A stretch of 64,000 nt of DNA from Haliscomenobacter sp040401995 (GCA_040401995.1 JBBANM010000004.1:62001-126000); one strand, 5' to 3'. Positions 54,086 through 63,182 are shown, counted from the first letter of the stretch. A program made the numbers and translations. Notes: generated by a model not told the origin, from the letters alone.

Positions 54086-54246
54086 TAGGCTCCTTCCGCG
54101 CAAAATTAATGGAAATTTAGATGTCGTGGCAGTTTATGTGGCGGAGGCCGTCGAATTTCAATGGATTAAAAACTAGCGGGGATGCCGATGGTTGCAAAAA
54201 AAGCAAAATATTGCGCCGCCCAATCCGCATCCCCAATAAGCTATTG

Positions 54247-55497
54247 TTACAATGGCATTGTTTCCAACAAAAATTTTCGCACCAAATTCAGAGCATGGGT
54301 GCTAAAATACTGGATATTTTTTAAGCGATCTTTGCCGGCTTGAATTCTGAAAGTCTTGGTGTCTTTTCCATTCGTTACGGCCATCCAAGCGGTACCAACT
54401 GGTTTATCAGAACTACCGCCGCCCGGGCCAGCTATACCCGAAATCGATAAGGCAACGTCTGCTTTAAGTGTTTTTAAAGCACCGTGCGCCATAGCAGCGG
54501 CGGTTGCTTCGCTCACTGCGCCATGGGCAGCAATGATATCTGGCGATACATCCAGTACATTTTCTTTCACCTCGTTGGCATAAGCGATAACGCTCCCCAG
54601 GTAGTAGTTAGAAGCGCCTTCAATGGAGGTGATCAGGTGTGCAATGTATCCGCCAGTGCAACTTTCGGCAGTGGCCAAGCGCAGATTGCGTTCTTGCAGC
54701 ATTCGCCCAACCGCTTTTTCCAAATTATCATCGCCTACACCATATATGATATCGGCAAAACGCTCATTAATAATAGCCGCCTTTTCATCCAATTCGGCAT
54801 TGAGCTGGGCTTCATCGGGTCCGGTAGCGGTGAGGCGCAGCCTTACTTGACCTAGGTTGGGCAAATACGCCAATTTGAAATTAGCGGGTAGGCTATCTTC
54901 AAAATCGTCGAGTTTTTCAGCAATTTGGCTTTCTCCTTCGCCAACGGTCAGAATAGTGCGGTGGGCAATGGGCAACCCTGGGTATTTTTGTTTCAGCAGC
55001 GGCAACACCTCTTTTTCCATCAAGTACTGCATCTCATAAGGCACTCCTGGCATCGATACAATGACCTGCGCACCATGTTCCATCCACATGCCCGGCGCAG
55101 TCCCCATTTTGTTGGTCAAAACGGTGGCATTGGCCGGCAAAAAACACTGGATGCGGTGGGCTTCATTGACTGGTCGACCCCAAACCTCAAACATTTTCAC
55201 GATCCGATCATAGGTGGCTTGGTGAAAAACCATTTCAGTATGGAAAAAATCGGCCAGTGCTTTTTTGGTAATATCGTCTTTGGTAGGGCCGAGGCCGCCA
55301 GTCATCAACACTACATCCGCCGCAGCAAGGGCATCTTGTAACCCAGTATGAATTTCTGGCAAGGTGTCGCCTACTGAAATAATTTTTACGACCCTCGCTC
55401 CCATTAAATTGAGCTGTTGGCCCATCCAGGCGGAATTGGTATCAACAATTTGGCCAATAAGAATCTCATCGCCTACAGTAAGAATCGCAACTTTCAT
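54247..55497 (-). CDS. cinA: CinA-family protein (NMN deamidase/pyrophosphatase-like)
   Basis: A 416-residue protein with two domains: a MoCF-like N-terminal domain (about 1-170; MKVAILTVGDEILIGQIVDTN, VVLMTGGLGPTKDDIT) and a PncC-type amidase domain (about 255-416; TAESCTGGYIAHLITSIEGAS, ALSISGIAGPGGG). The family combines ADP-ribose pyrophosphatase and NMN deamidase activity in NAD recycling. The start overlaps the birA stop by four bases (ATGA), so birA and cinA are one transcription unit. Confidence 0.95.
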   Translation of the reverse strand: MKVAILTVGDEILIGQIVDTNSAWMGQQLNLMGARVVKIISVGDTLPEIHTGLQDALAAADVVLMTGGLGPTKDDITKKALADFFHTEMVFHQATYDRIVKMFEVWGRPVNEAHRIQCFLPANATVLTNKMGTAPGMWMEHGAQVIVSMPGVPYEMQYLMEKEVLPLLKQKYPGLPIAHRTILTVGEGESQIAEKLDDFEDSLPANFKLAYLPNLGQVRLRLTATGPDEAQLNAELDEKAAIINERFADIIYGVGDDNLEKAVGRMLQERNLRLATAESCTGGYIAHLITSIEGASNYYLGSVIAYANEVKENVLDVSPDIIAAHGAVSEATAAAMAHGALKTLKADVALSISGIAGPGGGSSDKPVGTAWMAVTNGKDTKTFRIQAGKDRLKNIQYFSTHALNLVRKFLLETMPL

Positions 55498-56276
55498 TTG
55501 TTTGGATTGTGTGAAAAAACAAAACTAACTTCTTTAAGATCAAAAGTTTCTACAAAATCATCATGACTGATTTGCAATCGCCCCGAATCAGAAATGCCGG
55601 TAATAACGCCGCGAAAAACGGTGCCGTCGATTCTCTGAAAAACAGAATTTGTTCCTAATCGGTACAATCTTTGCAGGTAAAAAATATCAAGTTGCTCCCA
55701 ATTACCGGCACGCAATTGCAAATAGTACTGTTCTAGGCGTTGCGCCAAGGCTGCCAATACAGTTTCTAAAGCAAATTCACTGCCGCTTTCCAACTGTAAT
55801 GACGTAGGATTGGGAACCGCCGCTGAAAATTGGGTTTGGTTGATATTCAAGCCAATACCAATGATTGTGCTGGCTATCATGCTTTGTTTTAGGGTGTTTT
55901 GGATGAGGATGCCGCCAATTTTTTTATCGCCAACATAAATATCGTTAGGCCATTTGATGGCCACGTTTTTTTGCGGCAAAAAGTCGGCAATGCAATCTCG
56001 AACCGCTAAGGATACAGCTTTATTGAGTACAAAATTGCGCCAGGCTGGCAGAAAGTCAGGATACAGAATCAGACTAAGCGTCAGGTTTTTTCCGGGCTCG
56101 CTTTCCCAACGGCTGCCATGTTGGCCTCTTCCTTGTGGTTGTGCACTGGCAAGCACAATGGTACCTTCAACTGGTTTACTTTTTGCTAAGAGTTCTTGTG
56201 CATGACTGTTGGTAGAGTCCAGCTCTTGGAAATGTAAAAGAACCTTTCCAACAAAAAGCGTGTTAAGGTGTTGCAA
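55494..56276 (-). CDS. birA: Biotin-[acetyl-CoA-carboxylase] ligase (BirA type I)
   Basis: A 260-residue ligase lacking the N-terminal DNA-binding domain, therefore enzyme only. Motifs: QGRGQHGSRWESEPGKN (biotinyl-AMP loop), VAIKWPNDIYVGDKKIGGIL (catalytic Lys of KWPND region) and IIGIGLNINQ. It attaches biotin to carboxylase carrier proteins via biotinyl-AMP. The stop overlaps the cinA start; it is divergent from rsfS. Confidence 0.95.
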   Translation of the reverse strand: MQHLNTLFVGKVLLHFQELDSTNSHAQELLAKSKPVEGTIVLASAQPQGRGQHGSRWESEPGKNLTLSLILYPDFLPAWRNFVLNKAVSLAVRDCIADFLPQKNVAIKWPNDIYVGDKKIGGILIQNTLKQSMIASTIIGIGLNINQTQFSAAVPNPTSLQLESGSEFALETVLAALAQRLEQYYLQLRAGNWEQLDIFYLQRLYRLGTNSVFQRIDGTVFRGVITGISDSGRLQISHDDFVETFDLKEVSFVFSHNPNK

Positions 56277-56350
56277 TCAGATTTTTTTTGTATTTTAGTA
56301 ATGACTAGTGATTCCGAAAATTCAATTCACAAAACTAACAAAATCTGAAT

Positions 56351-56734
56351 TTGAATACGCAAGTAAAAGTAAAACGCAGGCTCAATATTGACGAGCTCAA
56401 CCAACAGATCATTGAAAGCATTCAGGAAATTAAGGGCCGTAACGTCGTAAAGCTCGATCTTCGACGCCTAAACGAATCGCCTGCCGACGTGTTCATCATC
56501 TGCGAGGGCACCTCAACTACGCAAGTGAAGGCAATTTCCGACAACGTTCAGCGCCGGGTGAGGGAAAGAATGAACGTTGCGCCAAGTAATGTGGAAGGCG
56601 AGCGAAATGCCCTTTGGATTTGCATCGACTATTTCAACATTGTTGTTCACGTATTCCATCCAGAAGCCAGAATCTTCTATGAATTGGAAGACCTTTGGGG
56701 CGATGCAACAATTACGGAATACGATAGTTTATAA
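56351..56734 (+). CDS. rsfS: Ribosome silencing factor
   Basis: A 127-residue protein that starts with TTG at 56351: no in-frame ATG exists before residue 77 and an in-frame TAA lies upstream at 56336-56338. Typical features: LNQQIIESIQEIKGRNVVKLDLR, the conserved ADVFIICEGTSTTQVKAISD, and WICIDYFNIVVHVFHPEARIFYELEDLWGD. RsfS binds ribosomal protein L14 (uL14) and blocks 30S/50S joining. It precedes ftsH by 111 bases and is divergent from birA, an arrangement found in many Bacteroidota genomes. Confidence 0.94.
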   Translation: MNTQVKVKRRLNIDELNQQIIESIQEIKGRNVVKLDLRRLNESPADVFIICEGTSTTQVKAISDNVQRRVRERMNVAPSNVEGERNALWICIDYFNIVVHVFHPEARIFYELEDLWGDATITEYDSL

Positions 56735-56845
56735 TAGAATCTATCTCTGAACGGATTAACAAAAAGCAACGATTTCTTACCGTACTCGTTATATGGTAGT
56801 GCGGAAGGAAAGTTTTACGTTTTTAATGGTGAAAAAGAAAGTTTG

Positions 56846-58834
56846 ATGGAAAACAACAATGAAAATAATAAGCGCAACGAGAACGGTCCATCTCGGTTCA
56901 GTTCCTTTTGGATTTACGGCATCATTGCTGTAATCATCCTTGGGCTTAACCTGATGACCAATCTAGACGGCCCGCAAGAACAGTTGGATCGCGGCCAGTT
57001 GAGCAAGATGATTCAGGACGGCGATATTGAAAAAGTAGAAGTGATCAATAAAGATCGGGCTTTTATTTACATCAAGAAGTCTAGCCTACCCAAGTTTAAG
57101 GACGCGCAAAAAACCAATTTTGGGGGCGAGCGCTACAATTATTACTTGGAAATTGGCGACGTTAAGGAGTTTAGCGATTTCATGATCAAAACACAGGAAT
57201 TTGCTAAAATCCCGGAAGAACAATGGATCTACCCTAAATATGTCACCAAACCCAATTATTTGATGCCAATCTTAAGCTGGCTGTTGCCGCTTTTCATCAT
57301 CATCATCATTTGGGTATTTATCATGCGCCGGGTAGGCGGCGGCGCTGGCGGCGCTGGCGCACAAATCTTCAACATCGGAAAGTCAAAAGCCACGCTTTTT
57401 GACCAAAACAGCAAAGTGAACATCACTTTTGCCGATGTAGCGGGTTTGGATGAAGCCAAGGAGGAAGTGATGGAAATTGTTGATTTCCTGAAAAATCCAA
57501 AAAAATATACCGCTTTAGGTGGTAAGATCCCCAAAGGGGTATTGTTGATCGGCCCTCCGGGAACCGGTAAAACGCTTTTGGCTAAAGCCGTTGCTGGTGA
57601 AGCTGGCGTACCTTTCTTCTCTATCTCAGGTTCCGATTTTGTCGAAATGTTTGTGGGGGTAGGCGCCTCTCGGGTCCGCGATTTGTTCAAACAAGCTCGC
57701 GAAAAAGCGCCTTGTATCGTCTTCATCGACGAAATTGACGCTATTGGTCGGGCGCGTGGTCGCAACAACGTACAAGGTGGAAACGACGAACGCGAAAACA
57801 CCCTCAACCAGCTGCTGGTGGAAATGGATGGTTTCAGTACCGATAAAGGCGTAATTTTGATGGCGGCCACCAACCGTCCGGATATTTTAGATAGTGCATT
57901 GATGCGTCCAGGTCGTTTCGACCGCCAAGTAGGCATCGATCACCCAGATCTAAAGGGCCGCGAAGAGATTTTCAGCGTACACTTGAAAAACATCAAAAAA
58001 GCCGACGATGTCATTCCTTTCATTTTGGCGGAAATGACACCAGGTTTTGCTGGCGCTGATATTGCTAACGTTTGTAACGAAGCAGCACTTATCGCTGCGC
58101 GCCGCAACAAAAAGCAAGTAGAGCTTGATGATTTCAACTATGCCCTGGATCGTGTGATCGGCGGTTTGGAAAAAAAGAACAAGCTCATTTCTCCGGAGGA
58201 AAAAAATATCATTGCTTACCACGAAGCGGGTCACGCGGTGTGTGGTTGGTATTTGGAAAATGCTTCTCCTTTGGTAAAGGTCACCATCGTACCGCGCGGC
58301 GTAGGAACCCTGGGTTATGCGCAATACCTACCTAAGGAAGAAAACATCACCCGTACCGAAGCCTTGCTGGATCGGATGTGTATGACCTTTGGCGGTAGAG
58401 CGGCCGAGAAACTGGTCTTTAGCAAAATTTCAACTGGCGCTCAGAACGACTTAGATCAGGTAACAAAAATGGCCTACAGCATGATTTCCATTTTTGGTAT
58501 GAATGAACATGTTGGTCAGGTTTCGTTCTATGGCATGTCCAATGAGCAATTCCATAAGCCTTTCTCTGATGAGACTGCTTCCTTGATTGACGAAGAGGTA
58601 CGCAAATTGGTCAATTCTCAGTACTTACGTGCGCAGGAATTGCTAGTGAAACACCGTCCCGAATTGGAGATTATTGCTCGTGAGCTCCTAGACCGTGAGG
58701 TTTTGCACAAATCTGACATCGAGCGCTTAATCGGACCGCGCCCAACGTTCAATTCCGACGACAAAAACCGCCAAAACGGTCATTTTGACGCCGCTTCTGA
58801 ATTGGGAACCGTAGAAGATATCGCTCAAGGATAA
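56846..58834 (+). CDS. ftsH: ATP-dependent zinc metalloprotease FtsH
   Basis: A 662-residue AAA+ membrane protease that degrades misfolded and regulated membrane proteins. Start at ATG 56846 (a TTG at 56843 is next to it). The two helices are at about 20-40 and 140-160; the intervening FtsH_ext domain faces the periplasm. Walker A GPPGTGKT (236-243), Walker B VFIDEIDA (292-299), second region of homology ATNRPD and arginine finger RPGRFDR, then the zinc site HEAGH (459-463). The C-terminal domain is complete. Confidence 0.97.
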   Translation: MENNNENNKRNENGPSRFSSFWIYGIIAVIILGLNLMTNLDGPQEQLDRGQLSKMIQDGDIEKVEVINKDRAFIYIKKSSLPKFKDAQKTNFGGERYNYYLEIGDVKEFSDFMIKTQEFAKIPEEQWIYPKYVTKPNYLMPILSWLLPLFIIIIIWVFIMRRVGGGAGGAGAQIFNIGKSKATLFDQNSKVNITFADVAGLDEAKEEVMEIVDFLKNPKKYTALGGKIPKGVLLIGPPGTGKTLLAKAVAGEAGVPFFSISGSDFVEMFVGVGASRVRDLFKQAREKAPCIVFIDEIDAIGRARGRNNVQGGNDERENTLNQLLVEMDGFSTDKGVILMAATNRPDILDSALMRPGRFDRQVGIDHPDLKGREEIFSVHLKNIKKADDVIPFILAEMTPGFAGADIANVCNEAALIAARRNKKQVELDDFNYALDRVIGGLEKKNKLISPEEKNIIAYHEAGHAVCGWYLENASPLVKVTIVPRGVGTLGYAQYLPKEENITRTEALLDRMCMTFGGRAAEKLVFSKISTGAQNDLDQVTKMAYSMISIFGMNEHVGQVSFYGMSNEQFHKPFSDETASLIDEEVRKLVNSQYLRAQELLVKHRPELEIIARELLDREVLHKSDIERLIGPRPTFNSDDKNRQNGHFDAASELGTVEDIAQG

Positions 58835-58856
58835 TTGCAATTCATTTTTGCAACAT

Positions 58857-58894
58857 AAAAAAATGGGGTAGCCGCTTGGTTGCCCCATTTTTTT
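58857..58894 (+). terminator. Intrinsic terminator of ftsH
   Basis: AAAAAAATGGGG (58857-58868) / CCCCATTT (58883-58890) with a T run, 23 bases after the ftsH stop. Confidence 0.85.
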
Positions 58895-59070
58895 TTGCCC
58901 TCATTGAATGCCTTATCTTTTAAATGTATGCTATACCGCTAGGCCATGAAAAAGTAATACACATTTCTCGAATAAAGCACACACATCTAAATACTTGATT
59001 TTTAAATTTTTAGAAAACCAAGAAAGAAATAGAAAGCAAAGTCATTGGGAAAATTCAAATTCAATCGTAT

Positions 59071-59083
59071 TATTGCAATATTA
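59071..59083. promoter_or_regulatory. Candidate ArsR operator upstream of acr3 (TATTGCAATATTA)
   Basis: Palindromic core ATTGCAAT (59072-59079), 20 bases upstream of the acr3 start. The same core lies at 61805-61812 and 62183-62190 next to arsC and arsR. Confidence 0.7.
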
Positions 59084-59098
59084 AAATTAAAAGTTGCC

Positions 59099-60196
59099 AT
59101 GACTACAATCAAAAATAGCCCTGTAAATACTCAAAAAAAACTAAGTTTTTTAGATCGTTACCTAACCCTCTGGATCTTTCTGGCGATGGGAATAGGGGTT
59201 GCGATAGGACATTTCATACCTGCCTCGGCCACTTTTATCGATTCATTTTCTAGAGGCACAACCAATATCCCTTTGGCGGTGGGGCTCATACTGATGATGT
59301 ACCCTCCATTAGTAAAAGTACGCTACGAAAAAATGAGAGAAGTATTTCGAAACACGAAAATCTTAGCGGTTTCACTTCTTCTTAACTGGGTAATTGGTCC
59401 GGTACTGATGTTTTTATTGGCTATTATTTTTCTTAAGGATTACCCCGCCTACATGATCGGTGTCATCTTAATTGGTTTAGCCCGTTGTATTGCAATGGTG
59501 ATTGTATGGAACGAGTTGGCAGAAGGCAATAGAGAGTATGCTGCAGGATTGGTTGCTTTAAACAGCGTTTTTCAAGTGCTGCTGTACAGTATCTATGCTT
59601 ATTTCTTCATCACCATATTACTCCCCATTTTCGGGTTAAAAGGGCTAGTAGTAAATATTACGATTGGCCAGATTTCGGAAAGCGTAGCTATCTATTTGGG
59701 TATTCCTTTTCTTGCCGGAGTAACCAGCCGTTATTTGCTGATTAAATGGCAGGGAGAAGAATGGTTTCAACATAAATTCATCCCTTTTATTTCACCGATT
59801 ACCCTGATTGCACTCCTTTTTACGATCGTCGTCATGTTTAGTCTCAAAGGGGAATTGATTGTACAGATACCGATGGATGTGGTACGTATAGCCATACCTC
59901 TGGTTATTTATTTTACCATCATGTTCCTAGTAAGTTTCTTTTTAGGCAAAGCGATGGGAGCAGATTACTCCCAAAATGCCTCCATTGCTTTCACGGCAGC
60001 AGGCAACAATTTTGAGTTGGCGATAGCTGTAGCTATTGGGGTGTTTGGGATCAATAGTGGAGAAGCCTTTGCAGGTGTGATTGGTCCACTAGTAGAAGTT
60101 CCTGCTTTGATTGCCCTTGTCAATGTAGCCTTCTGGCTTAGAAACCATTATTATTCAACCGATCCTAATATCCACCCTGAAAAATCTATTCGATGA
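59099..60196 (+). CDS. acr3: ACR3-family arsenite efflux transporter
   Basis: A 365-residue, ten-helix inner membrane protein that exports arsenite (and in some members antimonite). Start at ATG 59099 (MTTIKNSPVNTQKKLSFL); the upstream TTG at 59045 would add 18 residues across the operator region. Conserved signatures are GLARCIAMVIVWN (the essential membrane Cys), SLLLNWVIGPVLM, GLILMMYPPLVKVRYE and AGNNFELAIAVAIGVFG. It overlaps the next gene by four bases. The ATTGCAAT palindrome upstream suggests control by the ArsR encoded 2.0 kb away. Confidence 0.95.
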   Translation: MTTIKNSPVNTQKKLSFLDRYLTLWIFLAMGIGVAIGHFIPASATFIDSFSRGTTNIPLAVGLILMMYPPLVKVRYEKMREVFRNTKILAVSLLLNWVIGPVLMFLLAIIFLKDYPAYMIGVILIGLARCIAMVIVWNELAEGNREYAAGLVALNSVFQVLLYSIYAYFFITILLPIFGLKGLVVNITIGQISESVAIYLGIPFLAGVTSRYLLIKWQGEEWFQHKFIPFISPITLIALLFTIVVMFSLKGELIVQIPMDVVRIAIPLVIYFTIMFLVSFFLGKAMGADYSQNASIAFTAAGNNFELAIAVAIGVFGINSGEAFAGVIGPLVEVPALIALVNVAFWLRNHYYSTDPNIHPEKSIR

Positions 60197-60966
60197 AAAT
60201 CGCTCTTTTCTCAGACATCCACGCCAATCTTCCGGCATTAGAGGCTTTTTTCAATGATGTTGATGGCCGAAATCCTGATGCCATTTACTGCCTGGGCGAT
60301 TTGGTAGGCTACAACATCTGGCCAAATGAAGTCATTAATGCAATACGCAAAAGAAAAATCCCTACCATTGCCGGAAATTACGACTTCGGCATTGGGCGCA
60401 TGAGTAATGATTGCGGATGTGCCTACAAAACTGATCACGACAAGGCAAATGGCAATGTTTCCATTTCATTTACCAACGATATTATCCAACCCGAAGAACG
60501 CAATTATCTGCGTACGCTTCCAGCACATATTCGAATAGAGTTCCAACTGAATGAGGATACGTTAAACTTGTTGTTGGTTCATGGCAGCCCGCGCAAGATC
60601 AATGAATACTTGTTTAAAGACCGGGAGGAAAAAAGCCTGTTGCGCATCATGGAGCATGTCGATGCGGATATCATGTGCTTCGGTCATACCCACAAGCCTT
60701 ACCATCGCATACTCAATTCCGGCGTTGATGGGAACGATCATTTCCGGCATGCCATAAATATTGGCTCGGTTGGTAAACCAAAAGATGGGAATCCTCAAGG
60801 AGGATATGTTATGCTTACCCTCAACGACAAGAGTAGCACACTCGATAAAACCAGCCTTGATGTGGAATTTTTACGCTTTGATTATGATGTAGAAACCGCA
60901 GCTAAAGCGGTTGAAGATAGCGTGTTACCCAATGAATACGCAGATATGCTGCGAAAAGGATACTAA
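60193..60966 (+). CDS. Calcineurin-type metallophosphoesterase in the arsenic operon
   Basis: A 257-residue phosphoesterase of the YfcE/MJ0936-like class. Metal-binding blocks are present: DIHAN (D-x-H), GDLVGY, GNYDF (instead of GNHD), VHGSP and GHTHKP. The four-base overlap with acr3 makes it a translationally coupled partner. In arsenic operons of this phylum a metallophosphoesterase next to acr3 is known to me only as a frequent neighbour; the reaction it performs there is unknown. Confidence 0.88.
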   Translation: MKIALFSDIHANLPALEAFFNDVDGRNPDAIYCLGDLVGYNIWPNEVINAIRKRKIPTIAGNYDFGIGRMSNDCGCAYKTDHDKANGNVSISFTNDIIQPEERNYLRTLPAHIRIEFQLNEDTLNLLLVHGSPRKINEYLFKDREEKSLLRIMEHVDADIMCFGHTHKPYHRILNSGVDGNDHFRHAINIGSVGKPKDGNPQGGYVMLTLNDKSSTLDKTSLDVEFLRFDYDVETAAKAVEDSVLPNEYADMLRKGY

Positions 60967-60998
60967 CTTAGCTGAAGTAGTTCAAATTGCCAAAGTGG

Positions 60999-61041
60999 AA
61001 AAATGCAGGTGCTGTCGTTGAAGAATAGCACCTGCATTTTT
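60999..61041. terminator. Bidirectional terminator between acr3 operon and arsC
   Basis: AAAAATGCAGGTGCT (60999-61013) / AGCACCTGCATTTTT (61027-61041), 15 of 15 pairs, T runs on both sides. It serves both convergent units. Confidence 0.88.
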
Positions 61042-61054
61042 TTGATCGTTAAAT

Positions 61055-61786
61055 TTATCGCTTCGACTTCTTTTTTTCTTCGTCTAGAATCAATTGTTGC
61101 TTTGCATAGTACATTGCATAAAAAAAGTCCCTGGCAATCAACCGACAAGCTTCATCATATTTTTCCGTTTCAGCAGCTGTTTTGTCAAAATACCTAGGAT
61201 CTTCAAAAGGCACAGAAAAACGTGCTGCTGCACCAGGAACAACTGGGCATGAAGCATCGGCTTCAGAGCAAACCATAATCGCAGCAAAATCTTGCTTAGG
61301 ATTTACAACATCATCGTATTTTTTGGAAAATAGCAGTTTCGTCGGTAAGGATTTTCCGTAAGTCGCCTGATATACCGGGTTTTCTACTCCTTTCACCTTC
61401 CCGATTTTAAAACCTGTTCGGACCAGCGCGGCAACCGCATTGGGGTGAAAAGCAGTTTTTTCAACGCCGCCGGAAAACGCATTTACAGGTATACCGTACC
61501 AGGTAGAAGCCGCCGAAATCCAGAGTTGCGCCATTTGGCTCCGTCTTGAATTATGGGTGCATATCACGGTTACAGTCGCATCTATTCCTGACAGTCTTTT
61601 TTCAAAAATGAACTGTCCTAATGCTTCTAGTACCTCCTTCCTTTCATTTGGAATTTGGTTGAATTCCTCGGGTAGGGTTTTGCAATACTGTTCCAACTGC
61701 TTGAAAAGTTTTGTGGCTTGCATGGTTTGTGGTTTTGCGATTGGCAACGCAATCAAAACGACCGAGAATAACATTGAAAGTTTCAT
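61055..61786 (-). CDS. arsC: Thioredoxin-coupled arsenate reductase (LMW-PTP fold)
   Basis: A 243-residue member of the low-molecular-weight tyrosine phosphatase superfamily. The active-site loop is CTHNSRR (Cys76, Arg82; CX5R). A further pair Cys173 and Cys180 in CSEADASCPVVP has the same seven-residue spacing as the redox relay of the thioredoxin-coupled ArsC of Staphylococcus pI258. The general acid Asp (FEDPRYFDKT) follows. This supports arsenate reduction to arsenite rather than phosphatase function. Residues 1-20 are hydrophobic and look like a signal peptide, which is unusual. The ATG at 61723 (MQATKLFKQLEQYCKTL) is an alternative start giving a cytosolic protein of 222 residues. Confidence 0.85.
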   Translation of the reverse strand: MKLSMLFSVVLIALPIAKPQTMQATKLFKQLEQYCKTLPEEFNQIPNERKEVLEALGQFIFEKRLSGIDATVTVICTHNSRRSQMAQLWISAASTWYGIPVNAFSGGVEKTAFHPNAVAALVRTGFKIGKVKGVENPVYQATYGKSLPTKLLFSKKYDDVVNPKQDFAAIMVCSEADASCPVVPGAAARFSVPFEDPRYFDKTAAETEKYDEACRLIARDFFYAMYYAKQQLILDEEKKKSKR

Positions 61787-61803
61787 GTGTTTAAATATTT
61801 ATT

Positions 61804-61813
61804 TATTGCAATA
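61804..61813. promoter_or_regulatory. Candidate ArsR operator between arsR and arsC (TATTGCAATA)
   Basis: A 10-base perfect palindrome in the 52-base gap, 18 bases before the arsC start; identical core to those near acr3 and arsR. Confidence 0.65.
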
Positions 61814-61838
61814 ATAGAATGTATTTGGTCAAAAAAAA

Positions 61839-62168
61839 TCAACAACAATCTTGATCATCAACAGTCCGCACTATCAAAGCATCCAACATGATTTTAATAC
61901 GGTTCCAGTTTACCGAATCAATACAGTAGTTGATTTTCACTCCATCAATGGTTCCTTTAATGATACCTGCATCTTTGAGCTCCTTAAGATGTCTTGAGAC
62001 GGTTGGCTGGGCGAGTGGTAGCTCATCTACAATTTCACCGCCAATGCAAGAATTAACTTTTAACAAGTGCTGAACAATCGCGATCCGAGCAGGATGAGCC
62101 AAAGCCTTCAAAATGAATGACAGCTCATTTTGTTCTTTGGTGAATCCTTCAGATTTTGTAATGCCCAT
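61839..62168 (-). CDS. arsR: ArsR-family repressor
   Basis: A 109-residue winged helix protein; ATG 62168 (MGITKSEGFTKEQNELSFIL) is preferred over an ATG at 62228 that lies upstream of the operator. HTH region LAHPARIAIVQHLLKVNSCIGGEIVDELPLAQPTVSRHLKELKDAGI, wing GTIDGVKINYCID. The usual ELCVC metal motif of E. coli ArsR is absent; instead a Cys in NSCIGG and a C-terminal DQDCC pair could form a three-Cys As(III) site, as known for some other ArsR proteins. It is predicted to repress itself, arsC and acr3. Confidence 0.9.
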   Translation of the reverse strand: MGITKSEGFTKEQNELSFILKALAHPARIAIVQHLLKVNSCIGGEIVDELPLAQPTVSRHLKELKDAGIIKGTIDGVKINYCIDSVNWNRIKIMLDALIVRTVDDQDCC

Positions 62169-62182
62169 GTTTTTTTGATTAG

Positions 62183-62194
62183 ATTGCAATATTA
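62183..62194. promoter_or_regulatory. Candidate ArsR operator upstream of arsR (ATTGCAATATTA)
   Basis: Same 12 bases as 59072-59083 near acr3; 15 bases from the arsR start. Confidence 0.7.
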
Positions 62195-62282
62195 CGATAT
62201 AAATGTAAATTCTCCAAGAAAACTTCAATTAAATGACTTCTCCCTTCTTTTCGTGATTATGAGCACTTAAGGTGTATTGCTT

Positions 62283-63182
62283 TCAAACTCGCTCCTTTTT
62301 CACCAACCAATCGCGCAACAAGGGATAAGCAAAAACCGCAACGCCAATAATGGCGGCGCCCCAGTAAAACCCTGATTTTAACTCCTTGTTCTCGTTCAAC
62401 AGCAACCAGGCCAATGCCACACCATATACGGGTTCCAGGTTAAGCGCCAAATTGGAAGCAAACGCCGAGATGTACTTCAGCGCGTTTAGCGCCAACACAT
62501 ACCCCAAGGTGGTACATACCACAGCTAAAATCAGCATAAATCCCCAATCCCATAGCGTTGGCGGCAATAAAACGGGTGTTTGTCCAGATAAGCCAATCGA
62601 GATCGGCAAAACGATCGTTAAAAACAAACAAGCGCTGCTCAGTTCAATAAAAGTGATGCTCAGCGGGTCAAGTATCCCGATTTGTTTTTTGTTCAAAATC
62701 GTAAAAATCGAAGCAAACAGAGCCGATGACATCCCCACGCCAAAGCCCACGGCCATCGAAAAATCGGTGTTGTTGACCACCAGGGCCACTCCTGGCAAAA
62801 TCAGCAAACTCAGTGCCACTTCAAACCACTTCAGCGGTTGACGCGTCAACAAAGGCTCCAAAAAGGCAGTAAAAAAAGTGATCGTTGCCAAGGCTACGAC
62901 CCCAACCGAGGAGTTGGACAATTTGATGGCGCCATAAAAGGTAATCCAGTGTAAGGCTACAATCACGCCAATCCCCATCAACTGCAATAGATTTTTGCGG
63001 GGCAATTCCTTGACCAAGCGGCGAAAAGGGATAAAAAACACCAGACTGAGCGCCGTCAAAAACACCCGCCACCATACCAATACCAAGGCATTGAGGTGAA
63101 TCAGACTGCCAAATATGGCCGTAAAGCCAAACAACAACACGGCAAAATGCAATTCTAAGTAAGCTTTTCTGCTTGGATTCAT
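62283..63182 (-). CDS. EamA/DMT-family transporter
   Basis: A 299-residue inner membrane protein with ten predicted helices in two EamA repeats (start LELHFAVLLFGFTAIFGSLIHL; second repeat from about residue 150, VGMSSALFASIFTILNKK). A basic C-terminus (RDWLVKKERV) is cytoplasmic. The DMT family exports or imports small metabolites; the substrate is not predictable. It lies upstream of arsR on the same strand but with the arsR operator between them. Confidence 0.9.
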   Translation of the reverse strand: MNPSRKAYLELHFAVLLFGFTAIFGSLIHLNALVLVWWRVFLTALSLVFFIPFRRLVKELPRKNLLQLMGIGVIVALHWITFYGAIKLSNSSVGVVALATITFFTAFLEPLLTRQPLKWFEVALSLLILPGVALVVNNTDFSMAVGFGVGMSSALFASIFTILNKKQIGILDPLSITFIELSSACLFLTIVLPISIGLSGQTPVLLPPTLWDWGFMLILAVVCTTLGYVLALNALKYISAFASNLALNLEPVYGVALAWLLLNENKELKSGFYWGAAIIGVAVFAYPLLRDWLVKKERV

